DNA from: Halovenus amylolytica
Lineage (GTDB): Archaea; Halobacteriota; Halobacteria; Halobacteriales; Haloarculaceae
Assembly (NCBI GenBank): GCA_004015825.1
Contig: SAYS01000001.1
Span: 186,001 to 250,000, forward strand
DNA length: 64,000 nt
Direction of reading: 5' to 3'
Shown here: positions 33,413 through 42,505 of the stretch, piece by piece
How the letters are laid out: each line of letters starts with the position of its first letter
Position numbering within the stretch: position 1 is the stretch's first letter
Notes under the pieces: model-generated
The model's database searches: none
The model's input: only the letters and a program-made list of their open reading frames with translations
Told to the model about the DNA's origin: nothing
Made by a program: the position numbers and the translations under genes

Positions 33413-34242
33413 GATCGGTCGCCCAGAACGCCCAGCTCGCTCTGCTTTTGGAGGTGACGAGTACGCCGAAACCGGGCAACGTCGACCGCGAACGTGACTA
33501 CCCGGATCTCCGATTCGAACACTTCGTCACTGGCGCGGTCGGTGCCTACGACGGGCTCGCGATCGCGGGCGACGGTGGCGCCGTCGGAAACGCCTTCGAG
33601 CGGGCGATCGCCGGGATGAGCGACCAGGAGGGTGGCAACACACAGTTCGGTGCCATCCTGCTGGTGACACCGCTCGCCATCGCTGCAGTGGACGGGGATC
33701 TCTCCCCGGAGGGCGCTCGCGCAGTTGCCGAATCGACGACGGTCGAGGATGCTGTCGACTTCTACCGTGCGTTCGACCACGTCGGCGTGGCTGTCGACGA
33801 ACCACCCGAGGAGCTGTCCGCGCCGGACGTCCGCCGGGGGAGCGATGCCGCGCCAGACATCCGGGAACAGGGGCTTACGCTGTACGACGTCCTGGCCGAA
33901 AGCGCAAATGTCGACGGGCTCGCCGCCGAGTGGACCAGTGGGTTCCCGCGGACCTTCGAGACGGCTCGACGGATCGAAGCGCGCGACGGGCCGGTCGCAG
34001 ACCGTGCCGCTGCTGTCTTTCTGGAACTGCTCGCCGAGGAGATCGATACCTTCGTTGTCACACAGCACGATATGGAGACCGCTCGCGAGGTACAGCGCCG
34101 GGCGCAGGCTGCCCTCGACGGCGAAGAGAGCGTCCGGAGTCTCGCTGCAGAGTTCGTCGAGCGCGAGATCAACCCCGGTACGACAGCCGATCTCATCACG
34201 GGTGGAATTTTTATTGCACTCGAACGTGGAATCGAACTGTGA
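33409..34242 (+). CDS. CitG/MdcB-family triphosphoribosyl-dephospho-CoA synthase-like protein
   Basis: A 277-residue all-alpha protein of the CitG family: LLLEVTSTPKPGNVDRERDYPDL carries the conserved TPKPGNVDR nucleotide-binding motif, and GNTQFGAILL and NPGTTADLITGGIFI are the later family motifs. In bacteria CitG makes the citrate-lyase prosthetic group precursor, but no citrate or malonate lyase genes are here, so the archaeal protein must have another substrate. ATG start overlaps the previous stop (ATGA) and its stop overlaps the next GTG start, so translation is coupled. Confidence 0.85.
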   Translation: MRSVAQNAQLALLLEVTSTPKPGNVDRERDYPDLRFEHFVTGAVGAYDGLAIAGDGGAVGNAFERAIAGMSDQEGGNTQFGAILLVTPLAIAAVDGDLSPEGARAVAESTTVEDAVDFYRAFDHVGVAVDEPPEELSAPDVRRGSDAAPDIREQGLTLYDVLAESANVDGLAAEWTSGFPRTFETARRIEARDGPVADRAAAVFLELLAEEIDTFVVTQHDMETAREVQRRAQAALDGEESVRSLAAEFVEREINPGTTADLITGGIFIALERGIEL

Positions 34243-34838
34243 GCGAGACACCCGACCGGTGGCCAGTTACCCTCTCCGGCGTCACCGAGGCAGTCGTCAG
34301 TACACTCGGACCAAACGACCGCTGGAACGTGGCCGCACTCGGCATCCACGCGCCGGAGACGGCAGACGATCCACCCACGGCCCGGACGTGGGGCCGGACA
34401 CGGACCTGGCGCAACTTCAGCGAACACGGCGAGGGGTACGTGCAGTTCATTCAGGATCCGGTGCTCTACGTCGATGCTGCACTCGCAATTCACGAAACTG
34501 ACGAGCCGATCCTCGATCAGGCACACGGCTGGGTCCGTGTCAGCGTCGAGGAGATCGGTAGTGGGACATCGGGTGATACGGAGTTTGTCGACTGGGCACT
34601 GTTCGTCGAGGAGTCCGGTGTCGAACACAGAGTCGTCCCGACGGTCAACCGTGGATACGCAGCCGTGATCGAGGCGACTGTGGCTGCATCGCGGCTGGAT
34701 GTCGAGGCATACGACAGTGACGAACTCCTGGATCGGATCCGCTACTTCGAGGATGTCGCAGATCGGTGTGGCGGGCCACAGGAACAGCAGGCGTTCAGTC
34801 GGCTGCTGGAGCTGATCGACCACGACTGCGACCAGTGA
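34239..34838 (+). CDS. DUF447-family flavin-reductase-fold protein
   Basis: A 199-residue protein of the archaeal DUF447 family, with a split-barrel FMN-binding look: VTEAVVSTLGPNDRWNVAALGIHAP and TWRNFSEHGEGYVQFIQDPVLYVDAAL. It starts with GTG in a GTGA overlap with the CitG-like gene. Related genes in methanogens and methylotrophs often accompany pterin or cofactor genes, so a cofactor-linked redox role is a reasonable inference. Function is not known. Confidence 0.8.
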   Translation: MSETPDRWPVTLSGVTEAVVSTLGPNDRWNVAALGIHAPETADDPPTARTWGRTRTWRNFSEHGEGYVQFIQDPVLYVDAALAIHETDEPILDQAHGWVRVSVEEIGSGTSGDTEFVDWALFVEESGVEHRVVPTVNRGYAAVIEATVAASRLDVEAYDSDELLDRIRYFEDVADRCGGPQEQQAFSRLLELIDHDCDQ

Positions 34839-34901
34839 CGTCCGTTGCGTGGGTCAGCCCGTGTATCCGAACACATACGTGGCCACCAGCCAATATCCGG
34901 T

Positions 34902-35669
34902 ATGGACTGTCAGCGTCTCTGTGACCGACTGGACGAGGAACTCCGGACCGACGCGTACGCCGATCTCGACGCCAGTGCGAACGGATTACAGATCGGACCG
35001 GCAGACCGGGAGATCGATCACGTTGCCTTTGCAGTCGACGGCGCTGTCGAGACGATCGAAGCGGCCGCCGAACGCGGCGCCGATCTGCTCGTGACACACC
35101 ACGGTGTCTCCTGGGGCGGGATCGAGCGTGTGACCGGCCGCCAGTACGACCAGATCGCGGCCGCAATCGAACACGACGTCGCGCTGTACACCTCCCATCT
35201 CCCGCTCGATGGTCACCAGGAACTGGGGAACGCTGCCGGGATCGCCGATCTACTCGGACTCGAAGCACGCTCCCCGTTCGGAACACTCGGCGGCGAGTAC
35301 ATCGGTCAGCAGGGAACACTCCCCGACTCGGTCGAGCTGTCTGCGGTCTGTGATCAGCTCCGCTCGGAACTGGATACGGGAGCAGGCGAAATCCGGGCGC
35401 TCGATTTCGGACCGGCCGAGGTCTCCGATGTGGCGATCGTCACCGGCAGCGGTGTCGACTGGCTCGGTGAGGCTGCTGGTGCTGGTGTGGATCTGCTCGT
35501 CACCGGGGAGGGGAAACAACAGGCCTACCACGAGGCCAGGGAACTGGAGACGAACGTCGTCCTCGCCGGCCACTACGCGACCGAAACCTTCGGCGTCGAG
35601 TCGCTGGAGGAACTTCTCACCGAATGGGGGCTTGAGACGTCCTTTATCGACTGTCCAACTGGTCTGTGA
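34902..35669 (+). CDS. Nif3-like dinuclear metal protein
   Basis: A 255-residue member of the Nif3/YbgI family (GTP cyclohydrolase I type 2-like). Metal-ligand segments are visible: VTHHGVSWGG (paired His), LYTSHLPLDGH, VTGEGKQQAYHEARE and LAGHYATETFGVESL. The family forms hexameric rings with two metal ions per subunit; the biochemical role is unsettled. It lies 63 bp after the DUF447 gene in the same direction and may be the last gene of the cofD operon. Confidence 0.88.
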   Translation: MDCQRLCDRLDEELRTDAYADLDASANGLQIGPADREIDHVAFAVDGAVETIEAAAERGADLLVTHHGVSWGGIERVTGRQYDQIAAAIEHDVALYTSHLPLDGHQELGNAAGIADLLGLEARSPFGTLGGEYIGQQGTLPDSVELSAVCDQLRSELDTGAGEIRALDFGPAEVSDVAIVTGSGVDWLGEAAGAGVDLLVTGEGKQQAYHEARELETNVVLAGHYATETFGVESLEELLTEWGLETSFIDCPTGL

Positions 35670-35698
35670 CGACGGGGCAGTGCGGGTGCTCCCCGCAA

Positions 35699-35908
35699 TT
35701 ATTCACTACTTGATACAGGCTCGACCGCGGTCTCACACTGTGTACAGAGCTCCATCTCGCTCGATATATAGACACGCTCACAGTCGGGACACTCGAACAA
35801 CGTCGATGAGATCTGTTGAGGGCCGTTGTTCGACGTTGAACTACTTTTTGTACCGTTCACGAGGTTACGTATACTCCGCAGCGGGTTCAGGCTCACAGAT
35901 ATTTCCAA
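35699..35908 (-). CDS. Small zinc-ribbon protein
   Basis: A 69-residue protein whose first half is Ser/Asn-rich and basic, and whose second half holds CPDC and CTQC separated by 15 residues, a single-zinc ribbon. No recognised function. It converges with the Nif3-like gene and its start faces the AT-rich island. Confidence 0.7.
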   Translation of the reverse strand: MEISVSLNPLRSIRNLVNGTKSSSTSNNGPQQISSTLFECPDCERVYISSEMELCTQCETAVEPVSSSE

Positions 35909-36113
35909 TCAGTTGAGATTAATATCTTTTATGGCCAAATAGGAAGTCCATGAATTATCATCTGTATCTCGTTATCTACTTACCCTAAAAATAGTGTGAA
36001 TATTTTTATACAATGGCATAGTTATGTTATTTATATATTATATTGTGTAATTAATTTCAAACTAAGTTAAATAGAACTTTTACGTAAGTATCTTATATCA
36101 ATGCTGAGCGTAC
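35909..36113. other. Very AT-rich intergenic island
   Basis: About 180 bp (35935-36110) is strikingly AT-rich for this chromosome, with runs such as TATTTATATATTATATTG. I find no gene in it. It likely holds promoters for both flanking genes and may mark foreign DNA. Confidence 0.6.
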
Positions 36114-36932
36114 ATGAACAGACGACAGTTTCTCGGTGTGACATCGACTCTCTTTCTGACTGATGTCGCCAAAACGTCGTTTGCCGTCGAAGATCACCAG
36201 CCGAGCCACAAACAGGTCGACGTTTCCGTCTACTTCGATCAATTTTTCTTCGATAGCTTCTACCGGCCCAGAACACCCCGGCAGATTGCTACCGCACTCG
36301 ACTACGCAGTCCAGTCGATTCCGGCGCCAGAAGAAACACTTGCTGTCGATCTCTCGTTTCCAGAGTATCGCGTCGAGTGGGACAACGTCGACTCGATCAG
36401 TCCGAACGACGACTGGCATCGGGCACAGTACAATACTGACGTTCTCTTCACGGAGTGGAAACGGCAACTCGACGAGGATGTGCCCGCCAGGGTTCGGGCG
36501 GCGGATTCGAATATCCTCGTCACGGCACACCTGCTGGATGGCTTTACTGGTAAAGCACAGGTCCCCCTGTCGTGTGCCGAAGCTGGTGTCGCTGATGCCT
36601 CCATCGTCGAGATGCCACACGAGGGATTCGACGAGGCAGCCGTCAGAGGCCTCCGGCATCCCGACGAGACCAGCGGTGTACTGTCGACGATCGTCCACGA
36701 GTTCGGCCACACGATCGGGCTCCGACACGAGATGGGGGCCGCTGAACTGCGTGGCGAGGAGTGCTACGCCTCTCCGATGGTGTCGCGGTACGCAACTGAC
36801 GAGGCGTTCATGGGCTCTACAAACAGCTACGGTCAACAACTACCCGAGGCCGTTTCCGGGCCGTTTCTGATACGTCCCCAGTTCAACCCCGAGATTCCAC
36901 TCGCCGACGTGTATACGGCCGCGTCGTGTTGA
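36114..36932 (+). CDS. Secreted metzincin-like zinc protease
   Basis: A 272-residue putative extracellular peptidase. The N terminus MNRRQFLGVTSTLFLTDV looks like a short Tat signal (RRQFLG). HEFGHTIGLRH gives the extended zinc motif HExxHxxGxxH with H195, E196, H199 and H205, as in metzincins, and ASPMVSRY about 18 residues later could supply the Met-turn. The rest is not recognisable. It sits next to the AT-rich island and between housekeeping genes, so acquisition by transfer is plausible. Substrate unknown. Confidence 0.75.
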   Translation: MNRRQFLGVTSTLFLTDVAKTSFAVEDHQPSHKQVDVSVYFDQFFFDSFYRPRTPRQIATALDYAVQSIPAPEETLAVDLSFPEYRVEWDNVDSISPNDDWHRAQYNTDVLFTEWKRQLDEDVPARVRAADSNILVTAHLLDGFTGKAQVPLSCAEAGVADASIVEMPHEGFDEAAVRGLRHPDETSGVLSTIVHEFGHTIGLRHEMGAAELRGEECYASPMVSRYATDEAFMGSTNSYGQQLPEAVSGPFLIRPQFNPEIPLADVYTAASC

Positions 36933-36982
36933 GGCCTGCGGAAATCGCGGACTTGAAGCCCACGGGCGGCGACGCACAACCA

Positions 36983-37984
36983 ATGACCGACCACAGAGAG
37001 GAGTTTACACACGATCCGATCGGACACGCGTCGATCAGCGATGGGATGTCCGTCGCCGAACTCGTCGAACAGTACGGCCACGCCGGCATCGGCGCTGCCG
37101 ATCTCCACGAGGCGGCCGACATCTACGGCGAGATGCTCGACCGCGAGGACGTGACGAACTTCTTCGGACTCGCTGGCGCGATGGTACCGGCTGGGATGCG
37201 CGAGATCGTCGACGATCTGATCCGCGACGGCCACATCGACGCGCTCGTGACGACGGGTGCGAACCTGACCCACGACAGCATCGAGGCTATCGGTGGCAAA
37301 CACCATCACGGACACACGGGCGACGAGGAGATGACTCTGCGCGAGTTCGACGAACAGCTGCGCGACGAGGAGGTCGACCGCATCTACAACGTCTATCTCC
37401 CCCAGGAACATTTCGCGCTGTTCGAGGAACATCTCCGCGAGGAAGTCTTCCCTGTCGTCGAATCGGAGGGAACAGTCAGTATCCAACGCTTTACCGAACA
37501 GCTCGGCAAGGCAAACAGCGAGATCAACGACGAGGAGGGAATCGACGAATCCTCCGGGATCGCCGCCGCGGCCTACGAGAACGACGTACCGATCTACTGC
37601 CCCGCCATCCAGGATTCGGTGCTCGGCCTGCAGGCCTGGATGTACAGCCAGACCTCCGGGTTCTCGCTGGATGCCCTCTCGGATATGACCGGTCTCAACG
37701 ATCTGGCATACGAGAGCGAGAAGGCGGGTGCGATGGTCGTCGGCGGCGGGGTCCCGAAAAACTACGTCCTGCAGACGATGCTGGTCGCGCCGGATGCCTA
37801 CGACTACGCCGTCCAGTTGACGATGGACCCACCACAGACCGGCGGCCTCTCCGGTGCGACACTGGACGAAGCCCGCTCGTGGGGAAAACTCGAAAAAGCA
37901 GCTCGAAACGTCTCGGTGTACGGCGACGCGACGATCACGCTCCCGCTCGTGGTCGCGGCCGCGCGGGACAGAGTCGAGGAGTAG
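36983..37984 (+). CDS. dys: Deoxyhypusine synthase
   Basis: A 333-residue NAD-dependent enzyme that modifies a lysine of aIF5A. The family segments GANLTHDSIEAIGGKHHHG, VPIYCPAIQDSVLG and GGGVPKNYVLQ are present; K259 in the last is the expected catalytic lysine. In haloarchaea the aminobutyl-type donor is thought to be agmatine-derived rather than spermidine-derived, and PdaD is present at 12615. Its substrate aIF5A is encoded at 49230. The ATG at 36983 begins the domain; the gene lies 50 bp after the protease gene but is probably separately transcribed. Confidence 0.93.
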   Translation: MTDHREEFTHDPIGHASISDGMSVAELVEQYGHAGIGAADLHEAADIYGEMLDREDVTNFFGLAGAMVPAGMREIVDDLIRDGHIDALVTTGANLTHDSIEAIGGKHHHGHTGDEEMTLREFDEQLRDEEVDRIYNVYLPQEHFALFEEHLREEVFPVVESEGTVSIQRFTEQLGKANSEINDEEGIDESSGIAAAAYENDVPIYCPAIQDSVLGLQAWMYSQTSGFSLDALSDMTGLNDLAYESEKAGAMVVGGGVPKNYVLQTMLVAPDAYDYAVQLTMDPPQTGGLSGATLDEARSWGKLEKAARNVSVYGDATITLPLVVAAARDRVEE

Positions 37985-38018
37985 CCAACTTTATTCCTCG
38001 CTCGGCCGATTCTCTGGT

Positions 38019-38213
38019 ATGTCTGATGATTCTTCGGATGGGCTGTTCAGCCGCTTGAAAGACGCCTTTCGCGGTGTCTTTTATTCCGGGATTCCGGACC
38101 ATCCCGCCCACGGCGGTAACACCGGTGATACCGAGTGGACACCCGAAGATGCGAAGACGGCCGGAGAGAAGGCCGAATCAGAAAGGGGTCGCGACGAACA
38201 GGGAGAAGCTTAG
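38019..38213 (+). CDS. Small acidic hypothetical protein
   Basis: A 64-residue protein with an amphipathic start (LFSRLKDAFRGVFYSGIPD) and a charged tail. No domain recognised. It begins 34 bp after the deoxyhypusine synthase stop and may be cotranscribed; its stop overlaps that of the convergent threonine synthase by 4 bp. Confidence 0.55.
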   Translation: MSDDSSDGLFSRLKDAFRGVFYSGIPDHPAHGGNTGDTEWTPEDAKTAGEKAESERGRDEQGEA

Positions 38214-39466
38214 TTCGCTTCGAGGTGTTCGAGGACGCCCTCTGTGTGCCCTGGGACTGGCTCCGGATCTTCGCCGGCCTCTGCGGCGGCTTCGGGATCT
38301 TTCAGCAGGTGACCCGTCGTGAGACAGACGACCTCTTCGTCGCTGTCGACGACGCCCTCGTTGCGGAGTTTCCGCAGGCCGGCGATCGAGGCTGCGGAGG
38401 CCGGCTCGACACCGACACCCTCGCCAGCCAGATCGCGCTGTGCTCTGGTGATCTCCTCGTCGGAGACAGCTGCCGCCGTTCCGCCGGTGGCACGGATACC
38501 GGGGAGTGCTTTCGGCGCATTGACGGGGTTGCCGATCCTGATCGCCGTTGCGCGCGTCTCGACGTCCTCCCAGCGTTCGGTCTCCTCCCAGCCGTGTTCG
38601 ATGGCTTCGACCATCGGTGCTGCGCCGGCGGCCTGGATCCCAGTCAGTTTCGGCACGTCCGATTCCTCGATTGCACCGCTTTTGACGAGTTCGCGGAAGC
38701 ATTTGTACAGCGCACTGGTGTTGCCGGCGTTGCCGACGGGGAGGACGATTCGATCAGGATAGGTACCCTCTTCCTCGTGGAACTGCTCCATGATCTCCAG
38801 ACCGATCGTCTTCTGCCCTTCCAGTCGGAAGGGGTTCAGCGAGTTCAGCAGGTAGGCCTCGCCGCGCATCGCGAGATCCTGGACGATATCCAGACAGGTG
38901 TCGAAGTTGCCGTCGACTTCGAGGATGCGCGCGCCGTGGAGACTCGCCTGTGCGACCTTGCCGGCGGCGACCTTGCCTGCCGGGAGCAAGACGAGCGTCT
39001 CCATCCCGCCACGGGCGCCGTAGGCCGCGAGCGCTGCGCTCGTGTTGCCGGTCGAGGCGCAGGCGAGTCGGTCGACGCCGACCCGCTGTGCGACCCGCAC
39101 GCCGAGTGTCATCCCGCGGTCTTTGAAACTCCCCGTCGGGTTCATCCCCTCGTGTTTCACGCGCAGGCGGTCGACGCCGATCTCGTCTTCGAGGCGGTCC
39201 ACGTCGTGCAGTGGTGTCGACCCCTCGGGGAGACTGACGCCGGAGCGGGTCGGGAGCGCGGCGTCGTAGCGCCAGACTCCGTCGCCCTCGAAATCGTCCC
39301 ACGTCGGGAGATCGGCGTAGCGGACTTCGAGCAGTCCGTCGCAGTCGTCACAGGTGTACCGAACGTCGTCAAAGGGCGCGAACGTCTCGGAACATTCGAT
39401 ACAGGTGAGCCAGACACCGTCTTCCGCACAGGGTGGTTCCTCCGCAGTCAGTTCGAGATGAGCCAT
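38210..39466 (-). CDS. thrC: Threonine synthase
   Basis: A 418-residue PLP enzyme converting O-phosphohomoserine to threonine. An N-terminal zinc-ribbon (CIEC...CDDC at about 21-43) precedes the fold, as in archaeal ThrC. The PLP lysine is in NPTGSFKDRGM, the phosphate loop in LPVGNAGNTSAL, and ASTGNTSAALAAYGAR is the substrate segment. The ATG at 39466 is chosen over one nine codons upstream, which would add residues before the zinc ribbon. Monocistronic. Confidence 0.93.
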   Translation of the reverse strand: MAHLELTAEEPPCAEDGVWLTCIECSETFAPFDDVRYTCDDCDGLLEVRYADLPTWDDFEGDGVWRYDAALPTRSGVSLPEGSTPLHDVDRLEDEIGVDRLRVKHEGMNPTGSFKDRGMTLGVRVAQRVGVDRLACASTGNTSAALAAYGARGGMETLVLLPAGKVAAGKVAQASLHGARILEVDGNFDTCLDIVQDLAMRGEAYLLNSLNPFRLEGQKTIGLEIMEQFHEEEGTYPDRIVLPVGNAGNTSALYKCFRELVKSGAIEESDVPKLTGIQAAGAAPMVEAIEHGWEETERWEDVETRATAIRIGNPVNAPKALPGIRATGGTAAAVSDEEITRAQRDLAGEGVGVEPASAASIAGLRKLRNEGVVDSDEEVVCLTTGHLLKDPEAAAEAGEDPEPVPGHTEGVLEHLEAN

Positions 39467-39707
39467 TACGGACTTCTTGGGGTCCCAGGCCAAAAGTCAG
39501 ACGGTTGGGGCCGAGCAGAGCCGGCTGTACCTTCCGTCGACCCGATTCCCGTATTGGATCGTCTGTACTAACAAACACTTGCTCAGTTGTTATCAGTTCT
39601 CGGTGCCGCACCGATGCCTTGCTATCCTTCGGTTTTGGATAAACAATTTCAAACCTATTATCTGTTGAAACCAGCATGTTTTTATTGCTGTTACCGGATA
39701 ATAACGT

Positions 39708-39959
39708 ATGGTCGACAAAGACGACCTGCGCGAGCAGTTCATCGAAGCGTTCGAAGGTGCAGACTACCCGATCAGCAGTCCGATGGATCTCGTTCCGGCC
39801 CTCCCGAACGGTCCCTCGACCAAATTCGAGTCCGGCGATTTCTCGATGACTGCGATGGAGCTGAACCAGGCAGTCGGCAGTGGGGATTTCCCCTACGACG
39901 ACGTCGAATCCTTCGTCGACGACGTGATGGTCCAGCTCGAAGAGAGCGGCGAGGTCTAG
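39708..39959 (+). CDS. MTH865-like family protein
   Basis: An 83-residue small acidic helical protein (DDLREQFIEAFEGADYPISSPMDLVPALPNGPSTKFESG) belonging to the MTH865-like family, whose methanogen member has a known EF-hand-like fold without known function. GTTTTTATTG (39678-39687) lies about 25 nt upstream as a TATA box. It precedes the tRNA-Gln gene. Confidence 0.8.
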   Translation: MVDKDDLREQFIEAFEGADYPISSPMDLVPALPNGPSTKFESGDFSMTAMELNQAVGSGDFPYDDVESFVDDVMVQLEESGEV

Positions 39960-40046
39960 TCGGCTACCGGTATCCTCTTTCTCCCACGGAGCTAACTCGT
40001 CGCTGAAAGTAAGACACTTGTAGACCACGGCGTAACTGGTGGATGC

Positions 40047-40119
40047 AGTCCCGTGGTGTAGTGGCCAATCATAGGGGCCTTTGGAGCCTCTGACGGCGGT
40101 TCGAATCCGCCCGGGACTA
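40047..40119 (+). tRNA. tRNA-Gln(TTG)
   Basis: A 73-nt cloverleaf: acceptor AGTCCCG/CGGGACT with discriminator A, D arm GTGTAGTGGCCAATCAT, anticodon arm AGGGGC-CTTTGGA-GCCTCT giving anticodon TTG, T arm GGCGGTTCGAATCCGCC. No intron, no encoded CCA. Confidence 0.97.
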
Positions 40120-40207
40120 TGCATTCTGTGGCGAGTGATAGCGAGCCACGAATTCGTAACTGACAGTGCGTTACTCCGGAGGCGGATCCGCCATTACATC
40201 TGATAGT

Positions 40208-40459
40208 TTAGGTATCATTCGTCGACGCTTCGTCTGTGATTTTTCGGATTCGAACTGTCTCCGTGCCCTCTATCGTTATCATGTAATCACAGTACGGGAA
40301 TTCAATTGTCGCCTCCTCGGGAAGTATCGGGATCAGATCCGCATCGATTGCATCGAACAGCGGCGGCAGGTCGAGCGGTGCGCAATCCTCTCTCTCTGCA
40401 ACCTGGTGGACGATATCCAGAACGATCGTCTCTCGGTCGCTATCAGCGTGAACCATCAT
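40208..40459 (-). CDS. HalOD1-domain protein
   Basis: An 83-residue protein matching the haloarchaeal output domain HalOD1: an N-terminal helix (SDRETIVLDIVHQVAE) and a beta region (ATIEFPYCDYMITIEG). Such domains occur after two-component receivers or alone; here it is alone. Two adjacent ATGs (40459 and 40456) could start it. Role unknown. Confidence 0.75.
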   Translation of the reverse strand: MMVHADSDRETIVLDIVHQVAEREDCAPLDLPPLFDAIDADLIPILPEEATIEFPYCDYMITIEGTETVRIRKITDEASTNDT

Positions 40460-40617
40460 ATAAAGTATCTGTATTGCTGATTGAATAAGTGTATCGTTAA
40501 AATCTAAACGAAACGTGAGGAAAAATGGATACGATTGAAGATTTCCGCAGCCCAGTGGTTGCAGAATTCTGAAATCAGAGACTGATTCTATCGTTACGAC
40601 CTCCTCGACTGTTATCT

Positions 40618-41097
40618 TCAGCTCTCTGTCATTTCTGTGAAACCGAAATGGTTGAACGGGTGCATCTGTTCTTCTTTGATGAACCACTCGTCTTCGATAT
40701 TACAGCCGATTTCTTCCAGTCTGCTCGCAATGGTCGCGATATCGTCTCTCTCTTTCCCGACTGCTTCGATAGCCAGGTTCCGGTGGCCAGAGAGCCGCTG
40801 GACGACGCGAATGACTCCGTGGATGTCGAGGGCCTTTTCGGCCATCTCCGCCGTATCACTTGCCGGGACGGTGGAGACGAAATTTACGTGCAACTGGAAG
40901 CCAGCTTTCTCGTAATCGATATCCGGATGATAGCCGCGGAGAATTCCCTCGTCTTCGAGTCGTTCGATGCGATTTCGCACCGTATTCGCAGCAACACCAA
41001 CCTCGTCTGCAATATTACCAGCCGAGTTGTTCCGTGCGTCTTCCTGAAGCACGTGGAGGATGCCACGGTCCACGTCATCGAGTTCTGAACGTGTCAT
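40618..41097 (-). CDS. Lrp/AsnC-family transcription regulator
   Basis: A 159-residue feast-famine regulator: N-terminal HTH (ELDDVDRGILHVLQEDARNNSAGNIADEVGVAANTVRNRIERLE), then a RAM/AsnC ligand domain with VRVVQRLSGHRNLAIEAVG. It lies near but divergent from the TnpB element. Ligand and targets are unknown; amino acids are typical effectors. Confidence 0.9.
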   Translation of the reverse strand: MTRSELDDVDRGILHVLQEDARNNSAGNIADEVGVAANTVRNRIERLEDEGILRGYHPDIDYEKAGFQLHVNFVSTVPASDTAEMAEKALDIHGVIRVVQRLSGHRNLAIEAVGKERDDIATIASRLEEIGCNIEDEWFIKEEQMHPFNHFGFTEMTES

Positions 41098-41260
41098 CGC
41101 TAGAAAAATGTAGCGCCAGGTTACAAGAGCTTTTTACCAGAATTAAGGTGAGAATGCCCCTTCCTCAAGGAGTGAGTATTGCGAGCAAGTAGGAAGGGGA
41201 TGAATCGCCGTACGACGGTACAAACCATTAAGTGAACATATCGCTAATCAAAAGACAGCG

Positions 41261-42505
41261 ATGGAGTACAGTTACTACTACCCTGCATACCCGACACAAC
41301 AGGTAGCGGCTAAACTGGACTCTCACATCGACATCCATCGCCAAGCGTACAACTACGCTCTGTACGAATACGAGAACGTAGACGCCGACGACATCGGCTC
41401 CGCGTACAACCACCACTACCGACTTCCCGATTGGAAAGACGAGTTCTCCGTCTTCTCGGAGGTCAACTCGAAGGCTTTGCAACGAACCGTTACGCGGTTC
41501 TACCAGAACCTCAACGGACTCTCCGAGCAGAAGCAAAACGGACGCAAGGTCGGGAACCTCAACTGGAAGTCACCGGGGGAGTTCCAGAGTATGACGTATT
41601 CGCAGTCTGGCTTCGAACTCAAAAACACGAGTGGCCGCAACGCGACACTCTGGCTCTCCAAAATCGGCGACATCTCGATCCGCTACCACCGCGAAATCCC
41701 TGACGAAGCAGACATCAAAGAAGTCACCATCAAAAAGGAGACAACCGGTGGCTGGTTCGTCTCGTTCGGACTGGAAACAGACGACCTGCCTGAGATACTC
41801 GACGTGGACTCGCTCAACGTGGACAACAGCGTCGGCGTTGACCTCGGCATCCGCAAATACATCCACACTTCGGATGGTACGACCGTGGACTGGCTCGGCC
41901 TCGAAGACGAATACGAGCGTCTGCGACGTGAACAACGCAACCTCTCACGGAAAGATCAAGGGTCGAACAACTACGAGAAACAACGCCAGACGGTCGCCAA
42001 AGTCAAGCGTCATATCCGGCGGAAGGTGCTGGACTACCAACACAAGATAACGACATGGCTCGTTCGTGAGCACGACGCGGTATTCGTCGAAGACTTGGAC
42101 GTAAAGGAGATGTTAGAGCAGTCGCACAACGCCCGGAACAAGCAGGATGCGGCGTGGCGACGGTTTATCACCCACCTCGAATACAAAGCAGAGTTGTACG
42201 GCACTCTCGTTGTGCAGGTCGAACCAGCAGGAACGACCAGAGAGTGTGCGTCGTGCGGTGTGGAGACAGCCAAGCCCATTTGGGTCAGAGAACACTCCTG
42301 TCCGAGTTGTGGGTTTGAGTGTGACCGGGACGCGAACGCAGCGATGAACGTACTGCAACGTGGCTTTTCTGAGTTAGGGCTGGAATGGCCCGAAGACACG
42401 CCTGTGGAGACTGCGCTCCCTACGGACACTCATTCAGTGTCTGCAAAGCGCGTCATCGAAACAGGAAGCCCCACCCTCAACGAAGCCACACCAGTGGCTG
42501 AGTAG
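41261..42505 (+). CDS. tnpB: TnpB RNA-guided nuclease
   Basis: A 414-residue TnpB. RuvC-like catalytic residues are intact: D194 in VGVDLGIRKY, E277 in VFVEDLDV and D357 in CDRDANAAMNV. The zinc-finger insert has CASC and CPSC. The N-terminal helical/wedge region and length match active TnpB. By knowledge of the family it would cut DNA guided by an RNA from the element's right end, favouring element retention. The reading frame shows no damage, so the gene may be active. Confidence 0.93.
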   Translation: MEYSYYYPAYPTQQVAAKLDSHIDIHRQAYNYALYEYENVDADDIGSAYNHHYRLPDWKDEFSVFSEVNSKALQRTVTRFYQNLNGLSEQKQNGRKVGNLNWKSPGEFQSMTYSQSGFELKNTSGRNATLWLSKIGDISIRYHREIPDEADIKEVTIKKETTGGWFVSFGLETDDLPEILDVDSLNVDNSVGVDLGIRKYIHTSDGTTVDWLGLEDEYERLRREQRNLSRKDQGSNNYEKQRQTVAKVKRHIRRKVLDYQHKITTWLVREHDAVFVEDLDVKEMLEQSHNARNKQDAAWRRFITHLEYKAELYGTLVVQVEPAGTTRECASCGVETAKPIWVREHSCPSCGFECDRDANAAMNVLQRGFSELGLEWPEDTPVETALPTDTHSVSAKRVIETGSPTLNEATPVAE

